Assembly (NCBI GenBank): GCA_002408085.1
Contig: DHQL01000007.1
Location: 144,151 to 192,082, forward strand
DNA: 47,932 nt
Source: Spirochaeta sp. UBA5339
GTDB lineage: Bacteria; Spirochaetota; Spirochaetia; DSM-2461
Direction of reading: 5' to 3'
The notes below the pieces were generated by a model, which saw only the letters and a list, made by a program, of their open reading frames with translations, did not search any database and was not told the DNA's origin. Position numbers and translations under genes: made by a program. Positions 30,839-39,488 of this stretch are shown piece by piece. Positions within the stretch are counted from its first letter, which is position 1. Every line of letters begins with the position of its first letter.

Positions 30839-33190
30839 TTATTTCCCTTCTCTTTCCATAATATATATCCTTGAACCGAAGTCCCCGGTAAAACGGATTC
30901 CCTCCTTCATTCCCGTACCATAAAAGGAAGGTGTCGGCAGGAAGCCGGGATATTTCAGGAAATCGCCTCCCAGAAGGGCCGAATCCTCCTCCAGCTTGTA
31001 GAGGTAGTTGTCCGCCAGCTTGTTCAGAATAAATCCTCCCTCCTTCAGGTCAAGGGGAAGGGCCTCTTTTACAAGTTCTCCGAAGCGCCGGAGATTCTCA
31101 TACTGGATGCGGTTTGACACAGTGTAGAGGGCAGAGGGATCGAGCCCGGGGAATTTCAGCCGCCGGGGAATGGCATTGGGACGGGCCAGAGTCTGGTACC
31201 ACCCGCCCAGGGCCCTCTCGCCGTCCCGTGTCATCCAGAGGGTCTCGTTCTCCCCCCTTTCGATCCGCCGGAATTCACCGAACTGCAGCAGGGAACGCCA
31301 CTCTTTATAGAAGGTCACCTGCTTCTTTATCACTTTTTTCTCGAACCCATTGCACTTTGTCAGATCCAGTTCGTAGCCCAGAACCCCGAAGGCGGCGGTG
31401 TTGAAACGGGACTCCAGGGAGGTCTGCCGGAGGACCTGGTGGTTGGGGACAGCCGACACATGGGCGCCCATGGTGGAGGGAGGAGCAAAGAGGGAGGTAC
31501 CGTACTGAATTCCCACTCGCTCAACAGCATCTGTGTTGTCACTGGTCCAGGTCTGGGGCATATAGCAGAGCATGCCCAGGTCGAAGCGGTTGCCTCCGCT
31601 GGAACAGGACTCAAAGAGAATTTCAGGAAATCTCTCTACCAGGGCCTGAAGAACCCTATAGAGTCCCAGGACGTAGCGGTGGGCAAACTCCTGCTGCCTG
31701 TCGGCAGGAAGAAAGCTGCTGAAGCAGTCACTGAAGTTCCGGTTCATGTCCCACTTTACATAGCTTATCTCCGCACTGGTAAAGACTCCGCTCAGAGTCT
31801 CAGTCAGGTATTCGACCACCTCGGGGTTTGTCAGATCCAGAAGGTACTGGTTTCTTCCCGGGGAGGGCTCCTGTAGGGGGGAGCGTACCATCCACTCGGG
31901 GTGATTCCGGTAGAGTTCGCTCTCTGTGCTGATCATCTCGGGCTCCACCCAGAGGCCGAAGTCCATCCCCCTCTTGCTGATCTTCTCCTGAAGCCTCTTC
32001 AGACCCCCCGGCAGCTTAGATCTGTCTACAAACCAGTCTCCCAGACTGGTGGTGTCATCGTTCCGCTTTCCGAACCAGCCGTCGTCCAGAACAAAGAGTT
32101 CGATTCCCGCATCAGCTGCTTCCCCGGCCAGGGCCAGGAGCTTCTTCTCGTCGAAATCGAAGTAGGTGGCCTCCCAGTTGTTGATCAGAATCGGCCTCTC
32201 ACGGTACTGCCAGTGACCCCGGACGATATGGTCACGGACAAAGCGGTGAAAGCTGCGGCTCAGGCCGCTCAGTCCGTTCCGGGAATATGTAAGAACCGCT
32301 TCCGGGCTCTGGAACTCCTCTCCCCCTTTCAGGAGCCATCTGAACTCCTCGTCCTGAATACCCAGCTGTATCCGCAGCCGGTTCTGAGGGCTCTGTTCCG
32401 CAAGGCAGCTGTGACTGCCGCTGTAGACAAGGGAGAAGCCCCAGCACTCTCCGGTATTCTCCCGGCACTCTTCGGATGCAATGGCAAAGAAGGGGCTGTG
32501 GTCAGAGCTGCTTACACCCTTGCGGCTGGCCAGTTCCGTAACTCCAGGGCCCAGAGGCCTTCTGTGGATATGCCGCTCTCTGATCCAGGCGCCGTCCAGG
32601 CTGATAAGATCCATGTTCTGAAGATTCATATCCAGGGAGCAGCTCATAATCCGTTCCAGGGAGAGATCCTTTTCGCATCTGTTTTCAAGAAGGACGCTGC
32701 GGGTAATCATGTTACAGCCGGGAAAGGAGCTGTATTTCAGGTTCAGAAACACATTCCGGCTTCTGTCTTTCAGGCGGATGGTCAGGGTCCGTGAATTACT
32801 CTCTCCCGCCTTCAGGGCCGATGGAAGATCCATCAGCTCTTTTTTCTCCTCCTCCAGAGTGAAGTCCTGAAAGAGAAAGTCGTAGACCCCGTCCCCGGTC
32901 TCACGATCCCTGAGGATCAGTGAGGGGCGGCGGTAGTCGCCTTTACCGGGTGTAGATTCCTCTCTGCCTATTTGGCCCAGGGAGTAGGCCGGATTATCGG
33001 CGGAGTAGGAGGTGCTGTTGCCGTAGGGCAGGGAGAGGGGACGGAAGAGATTTTCCATTTTTTCCCTCTGTTTCAGACGGGGGCCGTAGTAGTAGTGGCA
33101 GAGGTGGCCGAAGGGAGAGACTCCCATAATGTATGATGTCTCGGCGGTCTGGATATGAAAGAGTTTTCCCTCTTCGGAAATATGGATCAT
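30839..33190 (-). CDS. Alpha-galactosidase, glycoside hydrolase family 36
   Basis: The product is 783 residues without signal peptide, so probably cytoplasmic. It has the GH36 layout: an N-terminal beta-sandwich (about 1-320), a catalytic barrel (about 325-650) and a C-terminal beta domain. The nucleophile is Asp481 in 'YVKWDMNR' and the acid/base Asp551 in 'SDNTDAVERV'. 'VLDDGWFGKRNDDTTSLGDW' (368-387) and 'FESCSSGGNRFDLGM' (526-540) form the sugar site. It removes alpha-1,6-linked galactose from melibiose, raffinose or galactomannan fragments. Start is ATG 33190. It is divergent from avtA with 192 bases between the two starts, which suggests separate promoters. Confidence 0.95.
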   Translation of the reverse strand: MIHISEEGKLFHIQTAETSYIMGVSPFGHLCHYYYGPRLKQREKMENLFRPLSLPYGNSTSYSADNPAYSLGQIGREESTPGKGDYRRPSLILRDRETGDGVYDFLFQDFTLEEEKKELMDLPSALKAGESNSRTLTIRLKDRSRNVFLNLKYSSFPGCNMITRSVLLENRCEKDLSLERIMSCSLDMNLQNMDLISLDGAWIRERHIHRRPLGPGVTELASRKGVSSSDHSPFFAIASEECRENTGECWGFSLVYSGSHSCLAEQSPQNRLRIQLGIQDEEFRWLLKGGEEFQSPEAVLTYSRNGLSGLSRSFHRFVRDHIVRGHWQYRERPILINNWEATYFDFDEKKLLALAGEAADAGIELFVLDDGWFGKRNDDTTSLGDWFVDRSKLPGGLKRLQEKISKRGMDFGLWVEPEMISTESELYRNHPEWMVRSPLQEPSPGRNQYLLDLTNPEVVEYLTETLSGVFTSAEISYVKWDMNRNFSDCFSSFLPADRQQEFAHRYVLGLYRVLQALVERFPEILFESCSSGGNRFDLGMLCYMPQTWTSDNTDAVERVGIQYGTSLFAPPSTMGAHVSAVPNHQVLRQTSLESRFNTAAFGVLGYELDLTKCNGFEKKVIKKQVTFYKEWRSLLQFGEFRRIERGENETLWMTRDGERALGGWYQTLARPNAIPRRLKFPGLDPSALYTVSNRIQYENLRRFGELVKEALPLDLKEGGFILNKLADNYLYKLEEDSALLGGDFLKYPGFLPTPSFYGTGMKEGIRFTGDFGSRIYIMEREGK

Positions 33191-33319
33191 CTGGTCCTCC
33201 TGGAATTTCTCAGCACGGGGGACGGCTGCTGCAGGGGTTGGCTAATCCACGGCAGGCCCGGACGGCATGGGAACAGCATAAGCCCACCGGCTCCCTGAAG
33301 CAATCATTTTTGATGAAAA

Positions 33320-33336
33320 TGATAGCTGTTCTATCA
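33320..33336. promoter_or_regulatory. Inverted repeat in the alpha-galactosidase/avtA divergent region
   Basis: TGATAG-CTGTT-CTATCA, a perfect 6-bp inverted repeat, lies about 35 bases upstream of the avtA -10 box and about 130 bases from the alpha-galactosidase start. It is a candidate operator for one or both genes. Confidence 0.4.
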
Positions 33337-33370
33337 AAAGCGGGTGTATGGATATTTTTCACCATATGCC

Positions 33371-33376
33371 TATAAT
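33371..33376 (+). promoter_or_regulatory. -10 box of avtA, close to the start codon
   Basis: TATAAT at 33371-33376 ends 6 bases before ATG 33383. Transcription would start at or next to the ATG, giving a leaderless or nearly leaderless mRNA, in line with the absence of a ribosome-binding site. No consensus -35 is seen. Confidence 0.45.
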
Positions 33377-33382
33377 AGCTCT

Positions 33383-34633
33383 ATGAACTTCAGTGCATTT
33401 GGTGAAAAATTCACCCGGAAAAGCGGAATACTTGAATTGATGGATGATCTCGGGAAGGCTGCTGCAGGTACCGAAAAGATCTGTATGCTGGGCGGCGGCA
33501 ACCCCGCCCGGATTGATGCCGTGCAGAAGGTCTGGGAAGAGAGCCTCGCAGAACTTCAGGCGGAGGGCCTGGCCGACGCCTTAGTCTCTTATGACACCCC
33601 CCAGGGACGCAGAAGCTTTCTTGAAGCTCTGTCGGGACTGATGAAACGGACCTTTGGCTGGGATATCGGACCTGAGAACGTGGCGGTCACCAATGGTAGC
33701 CAGACAGCCTTTTTTATCCTTCTCAACCTCTTCGGTGGAAAGGATGCCTCAGGAAAGCTGAAGAAGATCCTTCTCCCCCTCTGCCCCGAGTACATCGGCT
33801 ACGCCGACCAGGGTGTGGACGAGGACATCTTCACCACTTTTCCCGCGGCCATTGAGGAGATTGATGATCTTCTCTTCAAGTACCATGTGGATTTCTCCCG
33901 CCTGAAGGTTGACGGTGATGTGGGTGCCATCTGCGTGTCCCGTCCCACAAATCCCACTGGAAATGTAATCAGCGACAGTGAAATCGAGCAGCTCTCCGAG
34001 CTGGCTGAGTCTGCAGGGGTTCCCCTTATTATAGACAACGCCTACGGTGCTCCCTTCCCCCGGATTATCTTCGAGGATGTGAACCCCTTCTGGAACGTTA
34101 ACACCATCCTCAGTATGAGCCTTTCCAAGATCGGTCTTCCCTCGGTGCGGACCGGCATTATCGTCGCCTCCCCCGAGGTTATCGAGGCGGTCTCCGCCTG
34201 TAACGCCATTATCAGTCTGGCCACGGGGAATGTGGGGCAGGTTCTGACGGAGTCCCTCTTTGAGAGCGGTAAGATCCTTGATATCAGCAGGGATCTGGTT
34301 ATGCCCTTTTACAGGGATAAGTCGGTTCAGGCCCAAAAGTGGCTTAGAAAGTATATGCCCGAAGAGGTGGACTTCAGGGTTCACAAGAGCGAGGGGGCCA
34401 TCTTTCTCTGGATCTGGTTCCGGAATCTCTCCATCACATCCCGGGAGCTCTATGAGCGCCTCAAGGCCAGACGGGTCCTGGTGATTCCCGGTGAGTACTT
34501 CTTCTTCGGTCTTGAAGAGGAGTGGTCCCACAGCACCGAGTGCATCAGGATCAACTACTCCCAGGATGCCGAACTTGTTGAAGAGGGAATCCGGATTATC
34601 GCCGAGGAAGCGGCAAAGGCCGTCAAGAGATGA
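33383..34633 (+). CDS. avtA: Valine--pyruvate aminotransferase
   Basis: The product has 416 residues from ATG 33383. It opens 'MNFSAFGEKFTRKSGILELM' and 'MLGGGNPARI' like known AvtA proteins, and an in-frame start at 33344 would add 13 poor residues. It is a fold type I PLP enzyme: 'TNGSQTAFF' binds the phosphate, 'RPTNPTGNVI' and 'IIDNAYGAPFP' hold the cofactor Asp/Tyr, and Lys249 in 'SMSLSKIGLPSVRTG' forms the Schiff base. It interconverts valine and alanine via 2-oxoisovalerate and pyruvate. No ribosome-binding site precedes the start, but a TATAAT lies just upstream. It overlaps the antiporter gene by 4 bases (ATGA). Confidence 0.92.
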   Translation: MNFSAFGEKFTRKSGILELMDDLGKAAAGTEKICMLGGGNPARIDAVQKVWEESLAELQAEGLADALVSYDTPQGRRSFLEALSGLMKRTFGWDIGPENVAVTNGSQTAFFILLNLFGGKDASGKLKKILLPLCPEYIGYADQGVDEDIFTTFPAAIEEIDDLLFKYHVDFSRLKVDGDVGAICVSRPTNPTGNVISDSEIEQLSELAESAGVPLIIDNAYGAPFPRIIFEDVNPFWNVNTILSMSLSKIGLPSVRTGIIVASPEVIEAVSACNAIISLATGNVGQVLTESLFESGKILDISRDLVMPFYRDKSVQAQKWLRKYMPEEVDFRVHKSEGAIFLWIWFRNLSITSRELYERLKARRVLVIPGEYFFFGLEEEWSHSTECIRINYSQDAELVEEGIRIIAEEAAKAVKR

Positions 34634-35835
34634 CCCTGAACCTCCTGATTGTACTGACCCTGATCGGCGGCTGGATCTTTTCCAGAGTCTTCAGCCGGAT
34701 CGGTCTGCCCGGCGTGCTGGGCATGATCATCTGGGGGATGCTGATGGGAGTTTTTTCGGGAGGCAGTATACCCGGCTCACTTGAGGAGCTCAGCCCCTTT
34801 CTCAAGTCCATGGCCCTGATTGTTATTCTGCTGCGGGCGGGACTGGGGATAAGTGTGAAAACTCTGACCCGGGTGGGAAAGACCGCCCTGCTGATGGCCT
34901 TTCTTCCCTGTATCTTTGAGGGGGCGGCCCTGATGGTGCTGCTCCATCACTTTCTCGGTTTTGACTGGTTTGTTGCCGGTTCCTGCGCCTTTATTCTCGC
35001 TGCCGTCTCACCGGCGGTTGTTGTGCCCTCCATGCTGAATCTTCAGGAGAGCGGACTGGGACAGGACAAGGAGGTTCCCACCATTGTTCTGGCCGGGGCC
35101 TCCCTGGATGACGTCTTTGCCATTACACTGTTTTCAATTTTTCTGGGACTTTCCACGGGAGCGGATGTTCATATCAGCCGGGCCCTGCTGGATATTCCCA
35201 TCTCCATATTCGGCGGAATCCTTCCGGGTATCGCCGCGGGCTTCGGCCTTGCCTGGTACTTCCGGACCCACCATGAGAAGGTGAGGGCCACCGAGAAGAG
35301 TCTCCTCCTTCTGGGCCTGGCCATCCTTCTGGTGGATATCGGAGAGCAGATTCACACCGCCGCCCTGCTGGGTGTGATGACAACAGGTTTTATTCTGCTG
35401 GAGCGGGTGGAGCATGTGGCCCACGAACTGGCTTCCAAGCTGAAGAAGATCTGGATCTTTGCAGAAATTATCCTCTTTGTGCTGATCGGTCTCTCCGTTG
35501 ACCTGCAGGTGGCATGGCATGCGGGACTGAAGGGGCTTCTGATTATTGCCGGGGGGCTGGTCTTCCGCTCCATCGGTGTCGGACTGGCTACCATAGGCAG
35601 CGGCCTGAACCGGAAGGAGCGTCTTTTCTGCGTCATCGCCTATCTGCCCAAGGCCACTGTGCAGGCGGCCATGGGTTCCGTTCCTCTGGCGGCGGGTCTG
35701 GCCGAGGGGGAACTGATTCTGGCTCTGGCTGTTCTGGCTATTATCTTTACGGCGCCTCTGGGGCTGGTTGGGATAAGGACTCTGGGGCCGAAGCTTCTGA
35801 ATCCTACCTCTGGTTCCGGGGAACAAATATCCTGA
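34630..35835 (+). CDS. Cation/proton antiporter of the CPA family
   Basis: The product is a 401-residue membrane protein with about 12 hydrophobic segments and the monovalent cation:proton antiporter fold. 'ILLRAGLGISVKTL' (about 70-83) and 'LAAVSPAVVVPSMLNL' (about 125-140) match the family's unwound-helix regions, and 'GASLDDVFAITLFSIF' (about 156-171) carries the paired Asp residues of the ion site. It probably exchanges Na+ or K+ for H+ across the cytoplasmic membrane. It overlaps avtA by 4 bases and is translationally coupled, with no obvious functional link. The last 32 bases overlap the end of the convergent peptidase gene. Confidence 0.88.
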   Translation: MTLNLLIVLTLIGGWIFSRVFSRIGLPGVLGMIIWGMLMGVFSGGSIPGSLEELSPFLKSMALIVILLRAGLGISVKTLTRVGKTALLMAFLPCIFEGAALMVLLHHFLGFDWFVAGSCAFILAAVSPAVVVPSMLNLQESGLGQDKEVPTIVLAGASLDDVFAITLFSIFLGLSTGADVHISRALLDIPISIFGGILPGIAAGFGLAWYFRTHHEKVRATEKSLLLLGLAILLVDIGEQIHTAALLGVMTTGFILLERVEHVAHELASKLKKIWIFAEIILFVLIGLSVDLQVAWHAGLKGLLIIAGGLVFRSIGVGLATIGSGLNRKERLFCVIAYLPKATVQAAMGSVPLAAGLAEGELILALAVLAIIFTAPLGLVGIRTLGPKLLNPTSGSGEQIS

Positions 35836-36442
35836 CACTGAAAATATTCCGGGCGGCACCGCTGCCCCACTGATCGGAGATATTGTACCCTTCGCTAAGG
35901 AGGCGGGTGTTCTCATTCAGAGGATCACGGATCAGAAAGTCATTTCCCTCATATCCCGTAAGAACAACAAAGTGCTGGATATTCCCCGGACGCAGGACCT
36001 CCACAATCACGGGAATCCCCGCATCCAGATAGCCGCGGATCAGGTAGAGGTCTGCGGGAAGGTGGGGGAAGTCGTAGCGCCGGAAGAAGTCGATGCTTCT
36101 GTGGCCGTCGGCGATAACATCCCAGATTACACGGACCAGGCCGAGGTACTCGCCGCTCTTATCGTCATATCCTTTGTCAAAGCCGCCATGCTTCAGGAGC
36201 CATTCATTCAGTTTTACCGGGTCCGTATCGACGCCGTAGTACTTCAGCACCATGGCGCAGGCGGTGAGGGCACAGCCGTTCCGGGCAATATCCAGAATAT
36301 CGCTGTCACCCAGGGGCTTATCCCCCCAGGGTTCCAGCTGGCTGAACCAGGGTACGGCAATCTCCCTTGAACTCTGTCCGTTTGCCCCGGCGGTGACAGC
36401 CAGGAAGAACAGGGTCAGAAGGAGAAGGCCGGCTCTGTTCAT
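35804..36442 (-). CDS. Secreted C39-like cysteine peptidase
   Basis: The product has 212 residues with a signal peptide (about 1-22, 'MNRAGLLLLTLFFLAVTAGA'). The remainder is a papain-like C39 domain: 'VPWFSQLEPWGD', Cys57 in 'RNGCALTACAMVLKYYG', His157 in 'NIQHFVVLTGYEG' and Asp173 in 'FLIRDPLNENT' make the triad. Such proteins process peptides outside the cytoplasmic membrane, possibly in the cell wall. The natural target is unknown. The gene lies one base after the RlpA-like gene stop, so they probably form a two-gene operon for envelope work. Its end overlaps the convergent antiporter gene by 32 bases. Confidence 0.85.
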   Translation of the reverse strand: MNRAGLLLLTLFFLAVTAGANGQSSREIAVPWFSQLEPWGDKPLGDSDILDIARNGCALTACAMVLKYYGVDTDPVKLNEWLLKHGGFDKGYDDKSGEYLGLVRVIWDVIADGHRSIDFFRRYDFPHLPADLYLIRGYLDAGIPVIVEVLRPGNIQHFVVLTGYEGNDFLIRDPLNENTRLLSEGYNISDQWGSGAARNIFSVRIFVPRNQR

Positions 36443-36443
36443 A

Positions 36444-37025
36444 TCAGTTCTGCTTGATCAGGATATTGGTGATACCCATATCCCTCAGGCGGTTGGCATA
36501 GGCGAAGGTCTCGTCCTCGGGAATATCCGGGAGAATAATTCTTGTTACACCCTGATTGTTCAGGGTGGCCATGGGGGAGAAGCCGTTGGCTTCCAGCTTT
36601 CTCTTCATGGCTGTGGCGTTTTCCAGATTCCTGTATGCCCCCACCTGAATGGTAAAGCGGACATCAAGGATCTCCATATTGTCAACCTGCAGGATAACAG
36701 GAGCGGTGCCGCTCTTGATCATATCGATCTCCACCGCCGCAGCATAGGAGAGGTCGATGATCCTGCCGTCCACAAAAGGACCCCTGTCGTTGATCCGGAC
36801 TGTTACCGAGCGTCCGTTGGCCTTGTTTATTACTGTAACGATTGAGTTAAAGGGGAGCAGCTTGTGAGCCGCCGTCAGTTCGTGGGTATTGAATGTCTCT
36901 CCGTTGGCTGTGAGACGGCCGTGAAACTTGCCGCCGTACCAGGATGCTATTCCCTCCTCTTCCCACGCGGAGAGAGGGGACAGACAGATTACAGCCAGGA
37001 GAGTGAGGATTGTGTATTTCTTCAT
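36444..37025 (-). CDS. rlpA: RlpA-family protein with SPOR domain
   Basis: The product has 193 residues from ATG 37025; a TTG six bases upstream is a less likely start. A signal peptide (about 1-20) is followed by a double-psi beta-barrel (about 24-110) with 'GIASWYGGKFHGRLTANGE' and 'RINDRGPFVDGRIIDLS', the RlpA signature that includes the conserved Asp. A SPOR domain (about 120-193, 'FTIQVGAYRNLENATAMKRKL') binds denuded peptidoglycan at division sites. Family members are lytic transglycosylases that cut such glycan strands. No lipobox is seen, unlike E. coli RlpA, so it is probably periplasmic. It is shorter than proteobacterial RlpA (about 360 residues). Confidence 0.88.
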   Translation of the reverse strand: MKKYTILTLLAVICLSPLSAWEEEGIASWYGGKFHGRLTANGETFNTHELTAAHKLLPFNSIVTVINKANGRSVTVRINDRGPFVDGRIIDLSYAAAVEIDMIKSGTAPVILQVDNMEILDVRFTIQVGAYRNLENATAMKRKLEANGFSPMATLNNQGVTRIILPDIPEDETFAYANRLRDMGITNILIKQN

Positions 37026-37187
37026 GGTCAATCTATCGGCAGGGAAGGGCTCTCTCTTCAGTTTTTCCAGTATTGCTCAAAAAGACCTCATTTAGACTCT
37101 TAATATAACCCGTTCACACTTTCTTTATATCTTCCCTCTATATTTCAAATCATCAAAACGAAAACAAAGATAACTGGAGGTTATTTT

Positions 37188-37733
37188 ATGAAAAAGATTA
37201 TTACTGTTTCAGCACTGGTTCTTATGAGTTCGGCTGCTCTTTTTGCATCCGGAAACAAGGATGCCGATGATACGGAAAACTACGGAAGAGGCAATGGCGC
37301 CAGAGCTCCCCGGGAAATGCCGGCTGACGATTTCAGAGGCACCCGCCCGGAGCGCGCTCCCCAGGGCTTCTGCTATGATGAGAACGGTGAGCTGATCGAG
37401 CTGGAAGAGATTACAGCCCGTGGAACTCTGGTTCTGGAAGAAGGCTCCATGGCCTACCTGAATACAGATGACGGGAAGGTCTTCCTTATGGTTCCTCCCT
37501 TTGCAATCTATGATCTGGAACTGGAAGGGGGCGAAGACGTTGAGGTCACAGGTTATGATATGCCCGCCAACGGTATGATGGCCTGGGGACAGGAGAGTGT
37601 TTCCACCTGGCTGAGAGTCACCTCGGCAGTCATCGACGGCGAGGAGCTTGATCTGAGTCTGGCTGCAGGCCCCGGACGCGGAGGCTTCAGGGGTGGTGCC
37701 AATGGCGGCAGAGGCGGAAGAGGCTGCTGGTAA
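37188..37733 (+). CDS. Exported small protein with Gly/Arg-rich C-terminus
   Basis: I do not recognise a family. The product has 181 residues: a signal peptide (about 1-21, 'MKKIITVSALVLMSSAALFA'), a charged and Pro-rich segment (22-60), a compact domain (about 60-150) with 'ITARGTLVLEEGSMAYLNT', 'VFLMVPPFAIYDL' and 'GEDVEVTGYDMP' that resembles a small OB-like beta barrel, and a tail of about 20 Gly/Arg residues ending in CW. The ribosome site GGAGG lies seven bases before ATG 37188. It is divergent from rlpA, with 156 bases between the starts. A hairpin (37775-37808) follows, so it stands alone. A surface or periplasmic role is inferred from the signal peptide. Confidence 0.72.
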   Translation: MKKIITVSALVLMSSAALFASGNKDADDTENYGRGNGARAPREMPADDFRGTRPERAPQGFCYDENGELIELEEITARGTLVLEEGSMAYLNTDDGKVFLMVPPFAIYDLELEGGEDVEVTGYDMPANGMMAWGQESVSTWLRVTSAVIDGEELDLSLAAGPGRGGFRGGANGGRGGRGCW

Positions 37734-37774
37734 GGCTCCGGCCTGACAGCTGCTGGCATAAATATTATTGAAAT

Positions 37775-37808
37775 GAGGACGCCCTTTAATAAATTGAGGG
37801 GCGTCCTC
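37775..37808 (+). terminator. Strong hairpin after the exported protein gene
   Basis: GAGGACGCCC (37775-37784) pairs perfectly with GGGCGTCCTC (37799-37808) across a 14-base loop. There is no clean T tract after it, so termination is probable rather than certain. It lies 40 bases before the lysyl-tRNA synthetase start. Confidence 0.6.
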
Positions 37809-37847
37809 TGTTGTCATTGGGGCGATGGATCTGTATAATTCCTTGCC

Positions 37848-39437
37848 ATGAGTGATAATATCAAAGTAAAGTCAACACACTGGGCGGATATTACCGCCGA
37901 TAAAATTATCCGTGAGAGAGGGCCCAAGGAGCACTTCACCTGTGCCTCGGGAATTACCCCCTCCGGAACCGTTCATATAGGAAACTTCAGAGAGATCATC
38001 TCTGTGGAGCTTGTGGTCCGCGCCTTGAGAGACAAGGGCGAGAAGGTCCGCTTTATCTACTCCTGGGATGACTACGATGTTTTCCGTAAAGTTCCCAAAA
38101 ACATGCCCCAGCAGGAGATGCTGGAAACTTACCTCAGAAAGCCCATCGTTCTGGTACCCGATGTACTGGGAGACGAGGAGAGCTACGCCGCTGCCAACGA
38201 GAAGGCCCTGGAGAGGCTTCTTCCCCAGGTAGGTGTTTTCCCCGAGTATATCTATCAGGCAAAGCGCTACCGGAACTCCGAATATGCCGAGGGGATCAAG
38301 ATGGCCCTGGTTCACCAGGATGATATCCGACGTCAGCTCAACGAGAGCCGGACAAGTGACCTTGCTGCCGAATGGATGCCCGTATCCGTATTCTGTACCT
38401 CCTGTGACCGTGATACCACAAAGGTGACCGGCTGGGACGGCGACTATGGCGTCAGCTTCGAGTGCGAGTGCGGACACAGTGAGACCGTCGACCTAAGAAA
38501 GACCTCTGCCGTCAAACTCCCCTGGAGAATCGACTGGCCCATGAGATGGAAGGAAGAGGACGTGGACTTCGAACCCGCCGGTAAGGACCACCACTCGGAA
38601 GGGGGGTCCTTCGATACCGCCAGGAAGACGGGAAAAGAGGTTTACGGACACGAGCCTCCCGTAACATTCCAGTACGACTTTATCCGCATCAAGGGACGGG
38701 GTGGAAAGATCTCCTCCTCCACCGGCGAGGTTATCTCACTCCAGGATGTTCTGGACATCTATCAGCCCGAAGTTATCCGCTACCTCTTTGCCGGTACCCG
38801 GCCCAACACAGAGTTCGCCATCAGCTTCGACCTGGATGTTCTTAAGATCTACGAGGACTACGACAAGTGCGAGCGGACCTACTTCAACAAGCCCGACAGC
38901 CCCAAGGCACTAAAGAAATGGGAAAAGCAGGCCAGAATCTATGAACTTTCACAGGTGGGAGAGGTTCCTTCAGAGATGCCCTACCAGATGCAGATCCGTC
39001 ACCTCTGCAACCTCCTCCAGGCTCAGTCCGGAGATATCGATGCGGTCATCGCCTCCATCGACGACATTAAACCCGAACAGGTTGAGCGTTTCAGACAGAG
39101 ATGCGAGTGCGCCTGGGAGTGGGTCAGGGAGTTTGCCCCTGAGGACTTCCGCTTTGCCCTGAGAACTATGGAAGACGGACCCGTAGAACTGGACGAGAAG
39201 AACCTTGAAGCCATCAAGCGCCTTGCGGTGATTGTGGAAGAGGATCTCGGTGTTCTCACCGAAAAGGACTTCGGAACAAAGGTCTACGACATGATGAAGG
39301 AGCTGGGGCTTGAATCAGCTGACTTCTTTACCGCTGTATACCAGGCCCTTATCTCCAGAGAGAAGGGACCCCGCCTGATCAACTTCCTTCACATTCTCGG
39401 AAAAGAGAAGGTTCTCACCCTCCTTAAAATCTATTAA
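37848..39437 (+). CDS. lysS: Class I lysyl-tRNA synthetase
   Basis: The 529-residue product is a class I lysyl-tRNA synthetase (LysK type), charging tRNA-Lys with lysine and ATP. The class I signatures are 'PSGTVHIGNFREI' (HIGN at 43-46, the HIGH box) and 'GRGGKISSSTGEVI', the KMSKS-like loop. A zinc-type cysteine set ('FCTSCDRDTTKVTG', 'ECECGHSE') follows the catalytic core, and a helical anticodon-binding C-terminus (about 350-529) completes it. Most bacteria use the unrelated class II enzyme; the class I form is found in archaea, spirochaetes and some alphaproteobacteria. Start is ATG 37848. A hairpin precedes the next gene 14 bases after this stop. Confidence 0.96.
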   Translation: MSDNIKVKSTHWADITADKIIRERGPKEHFTCASGITPSGTVHIGNFREIISVELVVRALRDKGEKVRFIYSWDDYDVFRKVPKNMPQQEMLETYLRKPIVLVPDVLGDEESYAAANEKALERLLPQVGVFPEYIYQAKRYRNSEYAEGIKMALVHQDDIRRQLNESRTSDLAAEWMPVSVFCTSCDRDTTKVTGWDGDYGVSFECECGHSETVDLRKTSAVKLPWRIDWPMRWKEEDVDFEPAGKDHHSEGGSFDTARKTGKEVYGHEPPVTFQYDFIRIKGRGGKISSSTGEVISLQDVLDIYQPEVIRYLFAGTRPNTEFAISFDLDVLKIYEDYDKCERTYFNKPDSPKALKKWEKQARIYELSQVGEVPSEMPYQMQIRHLCNLLQAQSGDIDAVIASIDDIKPEQVERFRQRCECAWEWVREFAPEDFRFALRTMEDGPVELDEKNLEAIKRLAVIVEEDLGVLTEKDFGTKVYDMMKELGLESADFFTAVYQALISREKGPRLINFLHILGKEKVLTLLKIY

Positions 39438-39450
39438 TCTTTGCTCTTCT

Positions 39451-39483
39451 CCCTTTTCTCTTCTACAATTTGAGAAAAGGGGG
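39451..39483 (+). promoter_or_regulatory. Hairpin hiding the ribosome site of the iron alcohol dehydrogenase gene
   Basis: CCCTTTTCTC (39451-39460) pairs perfectly with GAGAAAAGGG (39472-39481) across an 11-base loop. The 3' arm contains most of the AAAAGGGGG ribosome site (39475-39483) of the TTG start at 39489. No T tract follows, so it is not a typical terminator. It may block translation until unfolded. Confidence 0.6.
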
Positions 39484-39488
39484 ATACA

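Noticed and set aside
31901..32794. Open frame of about 297 codons antisense to the alpha-galactosidase gene
   Set aside because: The GH36 enzyme with both catalytic Asp residues explains this region; the antisense frame is a shadow.
39451..39481. Terminator of the lysyl-tRNA synthetase gene
   Set aside because: The hairpin has no T tract after it and its 3' arm carries the next gene's ribosome site, so translational control fits better, though partial termination is not excluded.
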